A stretch of 64,000 nucleotides of DNA from Symbiodinium natans (Eukaryota > Sar > Dinophyceae > Suessiales > Symbiodiniaceae), in contig CAJNDS010001469.1 in NCBI GenBank assembly GCA_905221605.1, forward strand, positions 293,501 through 357,500. Reading direction: 5' to 3'. Shown one piece after another: positions 41,515 to 52,494 of this stretch. The first letter of the stretch is position 1. Each line of letters starts with the position of its first letter. The position numbers and the translations under genes were made by a program. The notes under the pieces are model-generated. The model had not been told where the DNA came from. It made no database searches and worked only from the letters and a program-made list of their open reading frames with translations.

Positions 41515-43820
41515 TCAGAAATGTTCATTTGCTAGCCAAGTCACAGTGATAGCAGCTGCAATAGCAACTGCTATGGCTCGCAAGTGCATACTGTTGCCAG
41601 CAAGGCTGTGCAATTCCTTAGTTTTTTGGCGAGAAACCTGGAGTCGGCCCAAAGAACTTCGCAGACAAGGTTCCCGTTCGCTGTTTCGACTGAGATCGAG
41701 CCGATGAAGAGGAAATCCCATCTGAAGCATTTTCTCAGCTCCTGCTCCAGGACCAAACGACAGGTCTCAGAGGAACTTTGCAAGACTAAGACTGACCTGT
41801 CATGAAGCGAGAGTGCTTGGATAGGAAGTAGTCCCCGCCAGGTGTGACACACACGAAGGGCCTTCAACATAACAAAGCTTGACAGCACATTGACATGCAA
41901 CCAAAAGCCACAACTGGGCTGAGACCTGCACTCACCGGGCAAAACCACTGGCATTCTGCCCAAGTTCTGGCTGGCGTCAGCCACTTGCCACTTGGGCTTC
42001 AAATGGCTCAACACTGCAAATGCCTGGCAAGCAGTTCCGAAGCGGTGGTTGGAATGCAGACTGGCAAATATTTGCTACACCTGCCTGCTGCATCCTTGGC
42101 AAGTGTACCGCTGGGCAGTTTGACCACACTGGTTTGACATCAGCCGGGGAAATCTGCACGGCGCAGAAACACATTTGACCATCATCATGAATCATTTGAT
42201 GGGCTACGGGCTAAGAGCCTTCATGCCCTTCATGAACTTCCAATGGCGTAAGCGCCACTTGGGATCCCCGCTCTGTGGCCTGTCATGAGGTCCGAAATGA
42301 AGTCTACATCAGTGTGCATTCCAGACCAGCCTTGAGTTCATGTTGTACTTCTTCTTGCCCCTGTGATTCTTCTCGCGGCGTTTTTGTATGCACTCCATCA
42401 CATACTTCGACTTTGCCGGGAGCAAGAGATCAGACCTCGAATTGGCAAGGCATGATCCAAGTTCAAAACCAGCATGTCATGACAGTGACAGTGACAGACA
42501 ATAGTCGAGGATCTGACCATGGCCTCTCGCGTTTCGACGACGTCATCGTCTCGATCGTATCGAGAACATGCTGTTGCAGCGTGCCGTCAATCTTCAGAAA
42601 GCGTTTCAGCACCATGATAATGTATACTCTCCGTCGCGAGCCATCTGCACCGTGGTTGTACCTTGGCTGCTCTTCTCAACCCTAAGCTGGATTTTGCCGT
42701 TACCACATGTCTGAGTCAAGCACGGGTCGATCTCGACCACAGCGATGACGTAAGGACCGCAGGATCGCAACTCCTGCAAGACTTCTTTCAGCACCCTGTA
42801 CAGGCCCATGACATTCTCCAAAACGCACACCTTGGCATCGTTGAAAATATATATTCACGTCAACATCCACCGTGCTGCCATCATCCCATCATCACTGTGT
42901 GCTCAGCTTCAAACCTTTGGCTGTGTTGTCTTAATCGTGTCTTTCACCATGAAGAACTGCTTCGCTTGCTCGTCGTCCATCCACGCGCTCTCAACTCGAA
43001 GAGCAGAAAAAGCTTTGCAAGGAAAGCCAGCTACATAAAGCCCGACCTGTCAAGTTCATTCTGAAGTAAAATCCAGAACCGAGCACATAAACTATTTCTT
43101 GCCCAATGGAGCACATTGCCTTGCCAGCCAGTGTCTTAACATCTCGGTCGGCAAGGTTGTCGTAAAACCTGTCAGCGTCAGGCCCGACTTTTGGCTGAAT
43201 GATATGATCAGGGACGGCCGGCCTTTCAGGGTTGAAATTTGCTCTGATCCATCTTTGAGGCCCACGGGCATTGTCACACGAAGACCTGACTGCACAACAT
43301 CGGGGATTTGTGATGGTCAAATTTTGTCTTTGAGCCGTCGAGCCGCAAATGTCTCACCATGTTGGACATGCCTGCCCCGGCCAAGAGCATGTCCAATGCC
43401 ATTACTGGCGCTTCGGCTCCACTGCCTTGCAGGAAAGACACACATGAGAGTTGTCATTTTGCACATAGTTGCCTTCAAGAAGATCTGAGTTCTAAGCAGT
43501 CGGTCATCAGCCCAATCGGCCCTTGCAATTTCTTCTTCATATTCGCCAGGCCTGACAAAAGACACACATTGTCATAAAGTGATAAGCCAAGCGCTGTACC
43601 ACAGTCTGGCTCAAGCAAGCCTGCAGCCTTTGCAAAAGCACTGCCGAACTCCAAGTGCTGCCGCTGACCAGCATTCAACGTGATATTTCCAGCGCTGGGA
43701 AGCCTAAGTGTGCCCAACCTGCACACAACTCAGTGTCAAGTCAAAGTCCAGGTAAGGTCGAAGCATCACGTCTTCAAATTCTTCATCAGAAGATTCACTG
43801 TCACATGAAACCTGACACAC
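41515..43820 (-). CDS. Cytosine-C5 DNA methyltransferase, near-canonical motifs, multi-exon
   Basis: Motif I: exon from 43425, SGAEAPVMALDMLLAGAGM. Motif II/III: exon 43285-43080, SSCDNARGPQRWIRANF and RFYDNLADRD. GT-AG intron 43031-43079 (49 bp). Motif IV: exon 43030-42915, IVYVL|AGFPCKAFSALR, catalytic Cys present in Pro-Cys-Lys instead of Pro-Cys-Gln, then FFMVKDTIKTTQPK. Intron 42831-42914. Motif VI: exon 42830-42724, VCVLENVMGLYRVLKEVLQE ... YVIAVVEIDP. Intron 42662-42723. Motif VIII: exon 42661-~42480, GSRRRVYIIMVLKRFL. Then ~42400-42290 (YVMECIQKRREKNHRGKKK), ~42010-41935 (KWQVADASQNLGRMPVVLPG) and the last exon ~41740-41515 (MLQMGFPLHRL, ELHSLAGNSMHLRAIAVAI, motifs IX/X), TGA at 41515. 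Three successive introns agree in splice ends and phase. Upstream, acidic SDSESSDEEFEDVMLRPY at ~43810-43750 may be N-terminal. The protein should act on nuclear DNA; target context and activity are unknown. Confidence 0.85.
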
Positions 43821-44104
43821 ACACACACACTTTGTCTTCTAGACATTAATGGCTTGGCATGATCGTCCGGGCCTCCATAATGTCGCTGTCACTGTCTGAT
43901 AGCACAACGACAGCCATCGGCACACTGGCACATGTCTAAGATGGCACGTCTGGGTCCCAGCTTGAGATTGCCACTGATCTGTGTCTAAAACTTCATGATG
44001 ACAACGCGCAGCCTTCAGCATTGGAGCAGCAAAGGTCTGCAGAGTCTGCAAATCATGACAGGCAACTCAACAAGCACAGCTCACAAAACACACGGGCAAC
44101 CAAA

Positions 44105-44156
44105 TCCGCGGCTAGCCCGCAGGAGTTAATAGAAGCTCCGCGGCTAGCCCGCAGGA
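44105..44156 (+). repeat. 20-bp dispersed repeat, copies 2 and 3
   Basis: TCCGCGGCTAGCCCGCAGGA occurs at 44105-44124 and 44137-44156, 32 bp apart. The second copy is flanked by AAGCTCC and GGAGCTT, making a 28-base imperfect palindrome. Copy 1 is 11 kb away at 33135. Confidence 0.85.
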
Positions 44157-44199
44157 GCTTTAGAATGCAAGCGAACACACAAGAGGATAAGTAACTAGC

Positions 44200-45340
44200 C
44201 CAATCATCATGACTCGAATACCCCAGGCCCAAAAACCAGACATCCGGTTAGCTTTTGGAAGACATCTAGTTTCGGCCGTGCCGGCATAAGATCAACTGGT
44301 TGGGAAGAGAGTCCCGTCCGGAAGCAGCCGGGCTGGCATCTATCATGGCGAGCCGGCTTCCCCAGGCGACCGTTGGCGATATGATGATTGTCAACCGCTT
44401 CGTGAACCACTTGCGCAACACGGCTCATCGACCCCTGACTCTGTGGAAGATGAACCCCGCCTCTGCTGTGTTCATCGTGGTGTCAGACGCCGGAGGGATA
44501 AATGCCAAGACCGACAGCTATGACGAAGAGGGCCTTCCCAGCGACACCACTCAAGGGGCATGGATGGTGTTGATGGCGGAGAAAATCCCCACGGGCAATG
44601 AGAGAGTCAAGGCCAGCCCTATTTCCTGGAGATCCTCGAAACTACGCAGGAAAGTGTTTTCCACCTTCGGCGGAGAAACTCAAGCCATGCTGCAAGGAGT
44701 GAGCGAGGTGGACTGGCTGCAGATCATGCTGAGGGACTCGATCCACCATGACGTGGAGCTGCGTGACTGGAGAGCTCGTCTCAGTCCTCATATGGTGGTG
44801 TGCCGTGGTGACATCCGTCTCCCTGGCAGGTGCAGCCAATGCGTGGTCACTGATGCTAAATCTCTTTATGATTGCCTCCTTCGAGAGCATCCCAGCGGGA
44901 AGCAGGACAGGAAGTCGGCGCTTGAGCTGGCGATAGTGCTGAAGGACTTGCAAGAGACAAAATCCACCATTCGGTGGGTGCCCCACCAAAAACTTCTTGT
45001 TGACAGCATGACGAAAGATGATCCACTCCGGACCAACGGAGCCCTTGAGCATTTCTTGAAAAGTGGCGTTCTGGCCTTTGTGAATGTACAGGAAGAGCTG
45101 GACTACCGCAAGCAGGGTGCCTCTGCCAAAAGCAGATCGCACAAAGCATCGGTAGACCGCCTAGCAAAGGAAGATCTTGAATCAACGACATTTGGGGGGA
45201 CTGTTGAAATTGAGCATTGTAAGCAAGGGTCTTGATTCAAGATGCGCGGACATGTACGAGGAGCATCGCCACCGATGGTGGCTCAAGGGCGAGCAGTGAG
45301 AAAATGTAGGGAGCCCGTGCGTGCGAGAGAGGGTCTTTCG
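44200..45340 (+). mobile_element. 5'-truncated Ty1/copia-type LTR retrotransposon
   Basis: Only the C-terminal RNase H part of the polyprotein (see 44300-45235), a polypurine tract at 45191-45200 (TTTGGGGGGA) and a probable LTR start (TGTTGAAATTG at 45202) remain. No reverse transcriptase YVDD, integrase or gag was found upstream; the sequence to the left is the reverse-strand methyltransferase gene. The far end of the LTR cannot be set because telomere-type repeats begin at about 45360. Confidence 0.75.
44300..45235 (+). CDS. Copia polyprotein fragment: RT connection and RNase H
   Basis: The 311-codon frame is the longest uninterrupted one in the window. It reads LTLWKMNPASAVFIVVSDAG (first catalytic Asp), GAWMVLMAEKIP, ISWRSSKLRRKVFSTFGGET (catalytic Glu), VDWLQIMLRDSI, CVVTDAKSLYDCLLRE (third Asp), SALELAIVLKDLQ, RWVPHQKLLVDSMTKDD (fourth Asp) and a Lys/Arg-rich tail. 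This is the order seen in Ty1/copia RNase H domains. All four acidic residues are present and there is no frameshift, so loss of the 5' part seems recent or the rest lies in lost exons. No good ATG matches the start, as expected for an internal polyprotein piece. The frame runs about 11 codons into the proposed LTR before TGA at 45233. Confidence 0.85.
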   Translation: MGRESRPEAAGLASIMASRLPQATVGDMMIVNRFVNHLRNTAHRPLTLWKMNPASAVFIVVSDAGGINAKTDSYDEEGLPSDTTQGAWMVLMAEKIPTGNERVKASPISWRSSKLRRKVFSTFGGETQAMLQGVSEVDWLQIMLRDSIHHDVELRDWRARLSPHMVVCRGDIRLPGRCSQCVVTDAKSLYDCLLREHPSGKQDRKSALELAIVLKDLQETKSTIRWVPHQKLLVDSMTKDDPLRTNGALEHFLKSGVLAFVNVQEELDYRKQGASAKSRSHKASVDRLAKEDLESTTFGGTVEIEHCKQGS

Positions 45341-45370
45341 GGACTGTCTGCTCTTCGGAGGGTTTACGGT

Positions 45371-46001
45371 TTAGGGTTTGGGGTGTAGGGTTTAAGGTTT
45401 AGGGTTTAATTAGGGTTTAGGCACACCCTGGTCAGAGAGCCCAAATACATTGAGTTCCCTGTTGGGGTCCTACCCCGACATAATAAACGACTCCCTACGA
45501 TTTAAGGTTTAGGGTTTAGGATTTAACATTAGGGTTTAGGGTTTAGGGTTTAGGGTTTAGGGTTTAGGGATACTCCTTTAGTTGGAGGGTACTCCGAGAT
45601 CCCAACAGCCCTGAAGCAAGGTACGAGTATGTAGCTTCAATTGTAGAGGGACCCTTAACATGATTCAAGGTATATTCCTGACTTAAGTGGTATTGGGCTC
45701 TTTGGGCATTGATTGCTAGCTTCTGCAAAAGATGGGGAGGACTTGCTGAGAAACATCTCGGATTGGGCAACTGCAGGGTTTAGGGTGGGTTTAGGGTTTA
45801 GGGTTTAGGGTTTAGGGCTTAGGGCTTCAGGGTCCCCCTAATGTTGAGGGCCGGAGGGTCCCTCAGAAGGCTGAGGGCTTTAGGGTTCCCAAGGTTGAGG
45901 GCTGAAGGGTTTCCAGGGTTTAGGGCTTGGGGTTTGGGGTTTAGGGTTTAGGGTTTAGGGTTTGGGGTTTAGGGTTTAGGGTTTGGGGTTTGGGGTTTGG
46001 G
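45371..46001 (+). repeat. TTTAGGG arrays, first cluster
   Basis: Short TTTAGGG arrays at 45371-45424, 45505-45570, 45776-45830 and 45917-46001 are separated by unique sequence. Variant units (TTTGGGG, TTTAAGG, TTAGGGC) are common at array edges. The first begins about 130 bp after the copia frame ends. Confidence 0.9.
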
Positions 46002-46365
46002 TGTTGAGAATCAGGGTAAAGGGTTGCTGAGGGCCTTAGGTGCAGGAGGTTCGTGGCAAAGGCGGCTACAGGGACCCGTGCAATCGCTGGGGGAAAGGTT
46101 TCTGGTAGTCGTACCCTTGAAGCCGTACACTGGTGATTCACATCGCCTGCGCACATGCCCGAACATGCCGAAGTATCATATTTTGCTGCGATTCATTGGT
46201 GTTTGTGGATGGCGAGCTGACTGAACAGTATACTAAGTTGATAATTGCCGCGGCTGGTTGAGTTTCGTGGACTTAACCAATGCCCTAGATATCACGACTA
46301 GAGCCTAAGCTCTAAACCCGAATTACACCTCAAGGCAGGCGAAAGCATCCCAGGAACTGTCAAAA

Positions 46366-46640
46366 CCTAAACCCCAAACCCTAACCCCTAAACCCGAAAC
46401 CCTAAACCCTAAAGCCTGAACCCTAAACCCTAAACCCTAAACCCTTAGCCCTAATCCGGAGCAGCCCCAGGATCTTAGATGCTCTCTCTACGCTTTGGGT
46501 CATGGACCTGAAGGCGTACATCTGCGTTGGAATCTGCATCTAGAGGTTTAGGGTTTAGGGTTTAGGGTTTAGGGTTTCAGGGTTTCAGGGTTTCGGGGTT
46601 TCAGGGTTTCAGGATTCAGGATTCAGGGTTTAGGGGGGGG
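46366..46640. repeat. CCCTAAA array then TTTAGGG array (orientation flip)
   Basis: 46366-46452 reads CCCTAAACCC; 46545-46640 reads TTTAGGGTTTAGGG decaying to TTTCAGGG. The two face each other across about 90 bp. Confidence 0.9.
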
Positions 46641-47394
46641 GGGGTATATGAGCGTTTGTTCGTGGCTTTGGATTAGGACAATGACTTGTTAGGTCTCGCT
46701 ACTGTCTCGGCAAGCGCAGCGACCACGCACGCACGCGCGCTCGCGCAGACTATCTCACTCACTGACAGATTGGCACATGCACACACATGTGGGCATTTCC
46801 CAGAATAGGGGTACCCCATTTATACCCCAAATAGCAAAGAATCCCTTACAGGCCCATGTACGCACACAGACACAGCGCAATGCCCGTCCAGATGTGGCCA
46901 CTGAACCCTATGAAACCCCAAACCCTGAACCATCCCTAGCATCACCAGAATGGCCGTGGCCAAATGTGCTATGGAGCCACCAGCAAGACTCATGAACCGT
47001 GTTTGCCTCGCCCGGCTTGTCCGAGTGTGAGCGATTAAACCATCCCTGCAGGAGCAGTTCGACGAGGCGGCTGACTGGGTGACGCAAAGTTTGAAGTCCC
47101 GCGGTTGAAAGGCCCAGGACGCAGCCCCCGCTTCTGCCGCCTATGAGCCCATGCAGAGTGCTGCAATGGTTTAGGGTTTGGGTCTCAGGGTCTAGGGTCT
47201 AGGGCTAAGTGTACCCAATGATAAAGGCAGATGTTGTTTTTTGACGGCAAGAAAGGTGACTCAGTCGACTGAACTGGGGCGAGTTTTACATCTTCCTTCT
47301 TTGGGTTGTTGTAAGGGACCCATATACATACATATTTCAATACTTCATTAAAAAGTAGAACTACAAGCTTATAAATAAAACAAATATAAATACA

Positions 47395-47512
47395 TGTATA
47401 TATATATATACGTATGTATGTGTGTATGTATGTAATATTTGTATATCCTACATATATATATATATATGTAATATTTATATATGTATACACACACACATAT
47501 ATATATATATAG
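47395..47512. repeat. TA-rich hairpin-prone tract
   Basis: Alternating TATATA, ATGTATGT and CACACA runs interrupted by GTAATATTTATATATG. Similar tracts occur at 50441-50480, 52013-52150 and 54685-54720. The Tyr/Ile-rich frames here are artefacts. Confidence 0.85.
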
Positions 47513-47664
47513 TTTGTTTGTCTTTATTGTTTGCTCAAAGGGTTTTAGAGTTCAAGCGCCAAACCAGTGACAGTTTCTCAGCCACACACCGAGGTTCGAC
47601 CACCCGGCCCCTGTCTCCTTCTTTGAAATCACGATCCGGGCCTTAGGCCTGCTGGGGCTTAGGG

Positions 47665-47742
47665 AAAAGGGGTTCGGGTTTAGGGTTTAGGGTTTAGGGT
47701 TTAGGGTTTAGGGTTTAGGGTTTAGGGTTTAGTTTTTAGGGT
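47665..47742 (+). repeat. TTTAGGG array, about 10 units
   Basis: A near-perfect run of TTTAGGG from 47669, with one TTTTTAGGG variant near the end. It is directly followed by the family A fold-back-like segment at 47749. Confidence 0.9.
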
Positions 47743-49204
47743 TTCAGGTTGGGATGTTGCCCCCCTATACTAACAGTACTTAGTAGAGATGACAGTAGGG
47801 GGTGCTATAATCCCTAGGAAGGACTGCGAGTATGCACTGTAGGGGTTGAGAGCCTTGAGAAGCGTTTTTAGGGACTGCACGAACCCTGGAAGGGTTTTTG
47901 ATGTGGCCCACACTACTATGATGGTCTAGCGTGCATGATCCGAATTCCAGGGTTCATGTTCAGGAGAAATTTGGGGGGGTGGGGGGGGGAGGAGGCTGCA
48001 GCTCTAGGAGCCTGACAACCCAAACACCCACTCTCCACCAAGCAACTGATTTCTGGTAAATTCCTTGTTGAAGCGGTACTTGGCTCCTTGGGTGTCCCCA
48101 AACTCCGCTGGTCGAATGTGAAAGCACCCCAAAAGCCCAATTCGACCCCGATTTCTCGTCTGCCTAGAGAGTTAGAGCCGACAGCCTCCACTGCCACACT
48201 TGACAAAGAGCCCAATACCACTTAAAGCAGGAATGTGCCTTGAATCGTCATCTTGGTCGCTTTGGGGTAGTTTAAGAAACATGCTCCCACTGAATCCTCG
48301 GTGCCCAATACCTCCGCTCCGGACCTCTAATTGCAGTTCCTGCCTTTCGGGGTACCTGAGTTGATGATCAGCAACGAAATGTTACCGAAGCTCTGTGCCC
48401 GAACCCTAAACCCGAAAACCTAAACCTGAACCCTAAACCCTAAACCTACATCCGGGTCCTGGTAAACCCTCGACTCCATACTTTGCCTTGGGCATCTCTT
48501 TCTCTGGCCCTTTCCATTTGGGTTCCGGTTACGCTACCTTATACTTAGGGTGGTCAATTTCAGAGAACTGAATCTATGCCCGGGAGCCCCAAGTTCGTGT
48601 AAACCCCAGAATTCATGAAGCCCTAAACCCTAAACCCTGAACCAAAACAGGTGGTCTGCTCTCGGCCCATGCACTCTCCGGCCGCCCAATTTTCCTGCAA
48701 AAAGTCGCCTGGCCAGGCGTTACCGATTCGGGGCTTACGCAAGTTGTTCTCTGTTGCCTTGACGTGGGGTCTTTTTCTAGGACCGGGAGTAGGCCATTTT
48801 TTTTTTAGGGTTGGGGTTCCCTTATGATCCCCTTAAAACCAAAAAAGGTACCCTTTTTTTCCTAGGTTACTCCCGGGTCTAGACTTGTTCTCTGTTGCCT
48901 TGAAGTGAGGCCTTTTAAGGATCCTCTTCAAAAGGTGGCTCAACCTGCTAGGGTTTAGGGGCCGGAGTAGGCTCCGTAGAAGCCCCTTTAATCGAAAAAG
49001 GGGTACCCTGCTTATTCCTAGGTTGTTCTTGGGACTGGTGATTCCTATATCCCCCTTGGGAATTATGTTTTTTGTTTATATAAAACCCAAGAGGATATGA
49101 AAAATATAACTTTTATTACGGTTCTAAGGGGAGTATAGATTCTGGGGCTTGAAGATCCCAGGGGACTGGCTCACAGATGCGCAGAGAAGCGTGAGCGAAC
49201 CCTC

Positions 49205-49502
49205 GATGGGTCTAAACCAGGAACCCTAAACCGTAAACCCTAAACCCCTAAACCCCTAAACCCCTAAGCCCCTAACCCCCTAAACCCCTAAACCCCTAAA
49301 CTACCGTTGTTGGCATTCCGTTTTAAAGGGTGCCGCCTTAGAATGGGGTACCCAACAAGGGACCCTAATTTAGGAAACTACCCAGATCCTAAGAACCGAA
49401 CCATGAAACCAGAGACCCCCAATTCCCAGAGCAGAACAGTAGGGTTTAGGGTTTAGGGTTTAGGGTTTAGGGCTTAGGGTTTAGGGTTTAGGGTTTAGGG
49501 TT
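49205..49502. repeat. CCCCTAAA array and a facing TTTAGGG array
   Basis: 49212-49300 reads CCTAAACCCCTAAACCCC with an 8-base unit (an extra C), unlike the 7-base unit elsewhere. 49440-49502 is a standard TTTAGGG array in the other orientation. Confidence 0.85.
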
Positions 49503-50727
49503 CAGGAGCCCTAAAAACCCGAAGCGGCGGAGCCTGTGAACCCTGGGCCCCAAACCTTAAGCCCGGGACACCAAAATCCTATAATAGCCACTTGACAGCC
49601 ATAGGCTCCTTATTTTGACTAGTTGGGGCTTCCGCTGTATATAGGCCAGTGTGGTTAAATTCTTTTCACAAGGGCTCCCGCACAAAAAGGACCCCTAAGT
49701 TTCGGAAACTCCAAAAGCTAACTAAACCCTCTGGAAGGATTGGATGATTCGCCACCCTGAACCCTATCAACCCTACTATTTGCATCAGAACCAGTCCAAC
49801 AAAAAGACAATATTCTTCATGGTAAGGGCACTGTAGGTATTAATACCTCTTTTGTTGGGGGGGGGGGGGGGGGGGGCAAAACCCCAAACCCTAAAGCCTA
49901 GAAAAAAAATATCCTAGAACCCTATACAAACCTTTCGCGGAATTCGAGGGACGCAAAAGACGAGCTTGAGAAACGGCGACTCCTTATCGTCTAACGGTGC
50001 CAAACCTTCAGAAAAAGAAACCCTTAAACCCCAAATCCTTAAACCCTCAATCCCTACCTGGACCCCCAAAGTAATTATGCAAAAAATAGCCCAAACCCAT
50101 GAAAAGGCTTTTATTTTACAGACTCTGGGGGTTTAGGCCCTAAACCCTAAAGCTTCCTGATCAATCCTTAAGAGTCAAGGCTCGGGAGCTGGGGGACAAG
50201 TTGCTGCATGCGTTCAACTCGCAGACAGGTGCCCGATGTGCGGGAAAAGGGATGGTTAGCACTGTGGTTTTAGACTGGGGTTTAAGATTTTGGTTTTGGG
50301 GCTGATAAGGTTTGGGACGTTGGATTTATGGGGCTTCCCTAAAGTAGCCTGTTGTGCCTTTCAATAAACGAACTGAATTCTGGGTATGCTTAGCAATATT
50401 TTTTAAGGCACAAGGTCCGGCTGTACTCACAAGCCCAATACATACATATATATATATATACATGTATATATATATATATGATTTTGGGGGGATACGCAAT
50501 TTTGTTCTTACATCATCTCTAACCCTTGCGCATGTTTTTGCTTCACATGAATAATAGTACAGTCTTTGGTTGAGCGAGTAAGTGAGAGTAAGCAGGGCCA
50601 ACGCGATCGGGAGCATCTACCTCATAGCACGAAGATCGCTATGAAGGTTGTTCTCTGAACCAGAAGCCCTTTCAAGGTTATGTCGTCCCCAAGCATCGCA
50701 TCTATGCTAATCTTGGTAGCCCATGGT

Positions 50728-50825
50728 AGCCCAGTGGTACCCTTTTCACTTTTTTTGGTTGTAGGTTCCCTCATAAATGTCCAACCCCAAAATGGGTGCC
50801 CTGATTACAACATGGTTACTAGGCT
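50728..50825. repeat. Fold-back element, family C, copy 1
   Basis: The 98-bp segment begins AGCCCAGTGGTACCCTTTT and ends ATGGTTACTAGGCT, with complementary ends and a second complementary pair inside (GGTTGTAGGTTCC / AATGGGTGCCCT region). A second copy lies at 63236-63336. Confidence 0.65.
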
Positions 50826-50907
50826 TTCAAGTAGATCATCACAAGGTATCTCCTGCCTGCGCAGGCTTCCCATTCACACAGTTGACCTTGAGGACCTGGA
50901 GCAGGGT

Positions 50908-51030
50908 TTAGGGTTTAGGGTTCAGGGTATAGGGCTTAGGTGAGCAGGGTTTAGGGTTTAGGAAGTTTAGGGTATAGGGTTTAGGTGAGCAGGGTTTAGG
51001 GTTCAGGGTTTAGGGTTCAGGGTATAGGGT
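50908..51030 (+). repeat. TTTAGGG array with higher-order GGTGAGCAGGG spacing
   Basis: TTTAGGG units are punctuated by GTATAGGGTTTAGGTGAGCA, which occurs twice about 50 bp apart, so short arrays were themselves duplicated. Confidence 0.75.
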
Positions 51031-51308
51031 TTGCGTTTGCTTTCGGAACTCTTTTCGGATGGGGCACCACATGTGCGCACAGTCTGCAACCAGGCACTTC
51101 AGACAGCCCTGGCGCAGTTTGGGTTTAGGGTTGAGGCTTTAGGGCTAAGGGATTTGGTGACAAAGTATTTTTCAGGGTTTAGGGTTGAGGCTTTAGGGTT
51201 AAGGGATTAGGTGACAAGGTTTCTTCGTTGGAGTTGACTTTGGGTCTTGGGACCCTGCGTTCTGAACTACCTGCAGCACTGAGCAGTCGTCCATCTAGGG
51301 CCTATACT

Positions 51309-51471
51309 CTAAGGGTAGTTACATGGTCCTTTAGTATGGGCCCTTAAAGAAGAGGACCCCATAAAAACCCCGTATATACCCTACACAACCGAAGGGCCCC
51401 TACTTCAGCACCCTTTCAAGGAGGTAAGGCAGGTAAGGGACCATATTAAGGGCCTATATAACTACCCTTAG
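51309..51471. repeat. Fold-back element, 163 bp (family E)
   Basis: The left end CTAAGGGTAGTTACATGGTC is mirrored by the right end ending AACTACCCTTAG, 12 or more bases perfect and then partly complementary through GGGCCCTTAA / TTAAGGGCC. A related left end (CTAAGGGTAGCTACGAGGTC) occurs at about 53573. Confidence 0.75.
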
Positions 51472-51753
51472 ATATACCTTGTGCTAGGGTCAGCGCTCTG
51501 CATACGCATCTTCGCATGCGCCTTCGCTTACTGCAATGTGCTGTGGCTGGCTTGTCACAGATGAATAGAATGCACGGAAGTCGTTGGGAGAAGAAGGAGG
51601 GCTGGAGCAAGGCCGCAAGGGTATAGGGTTCAGCATTTCCCAGAGTGATCTCCCATGCTAAACATACCCTGATCCTTCTGACAGCAACCCCAGCACCTTC
51701 CACCCACCACCCTCCCCCCAAATTCCGGAAACCCCACAGAGGCTTTGGGGCAT

Positions 51754-51838
51754 CCCTAAACCCTAAACCCTAAACCCTAAACCCTAAACCCTAAACCCTA
51801 AACCCTAAACCCTAAACCCTAAACCCTAAACCCTAACC
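51754..51838 (-). repeat. Longest perfect telomere-type array (CCCTAAA x ~12)
   Basis: About 85 bases of CCCTAAA without error. Its purity suggests recent formation compared with the degenerate arrays at 5-7 kb. Confidence 0.95.
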
Positions 51839-52170
51839 CTTTGCGTGCAGCAGCAGGACTGGCGAGGGGAAGAAAGGCTGGTACTCAGGTGTTGTCTTGG
51901 CGGAGGTGGGCCCTGAGCCGTAATGATTGCCTACCCATGTGCACATGTGTAGGGTTGGAGTACGCCCAAAGAAACCTACATACATAAACATATATGTACA
52001 AACAGACATACATATATATATATACATATATGTATGGAGGGTTTGGGTTTTTCTCGATAAGCCTAAATAAATAAGCAAATGAAAACATAACAATAAATAA
52101 ATGTATATATATATATACACACACTCGATATACATATACATATATACATATGCATTTGCCCTTGAAGGAA

Positions 52171-52172
<2 letters not shown>

Positions 52173-52201
<29 letters not shown>
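52173..52201 (+). repeat. Poly-C tract, about 29 bases
   Basis: One of many homopolymer runs in this half. Others are G at 49857-49876 and 56403-56421, C at 58951-58974 and 60087-60101, and G at 59111-59132. Confidence 0.85.
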
Positions 52202-52202
<1 letters not shown>

Positions 52203-52494
52203 GATCATCCCGCAGACATTGAAACCCAGCCAAGTTGATTCAGATTCACGGGGGCAAACGGGAATTAGGCGCCCGGAAGCATCCTGCTCGAACCCCATTG
52301 CGGGCTTAGGGTTTAGAAAGCATCCTGCTCTAAGCCCCATAAACAGTAGATTGACCATGAACCCCAAAGCAGATACCCTTCACCTAGGCCACCCTACAAC
52401 CCCTGATCTACAGCCAGGCATATGGATCCTAAACCCACAGAGGCCAAAGCTTTGCTTCAAGCAGCCAGGGCGAGTGGATTCAGAAGCACGCCTA

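Noticed and set aside
48785-48810. Dinoflagellate spliced-leader RNA-like word (GTAGGCCATTTTTT)
   Set aside because: The match to the known leader (CCGTAGCCATTTTGGCTCAAG) stops after a few bases and lacks GGCTCAAG. No leader or relict leader was found elsewhere by eye.
51754-51838. True chromosome end
   Set aside because: The array is short, internal, flanked on both sides by unique sequence and neighboured by arrays of both orientations.
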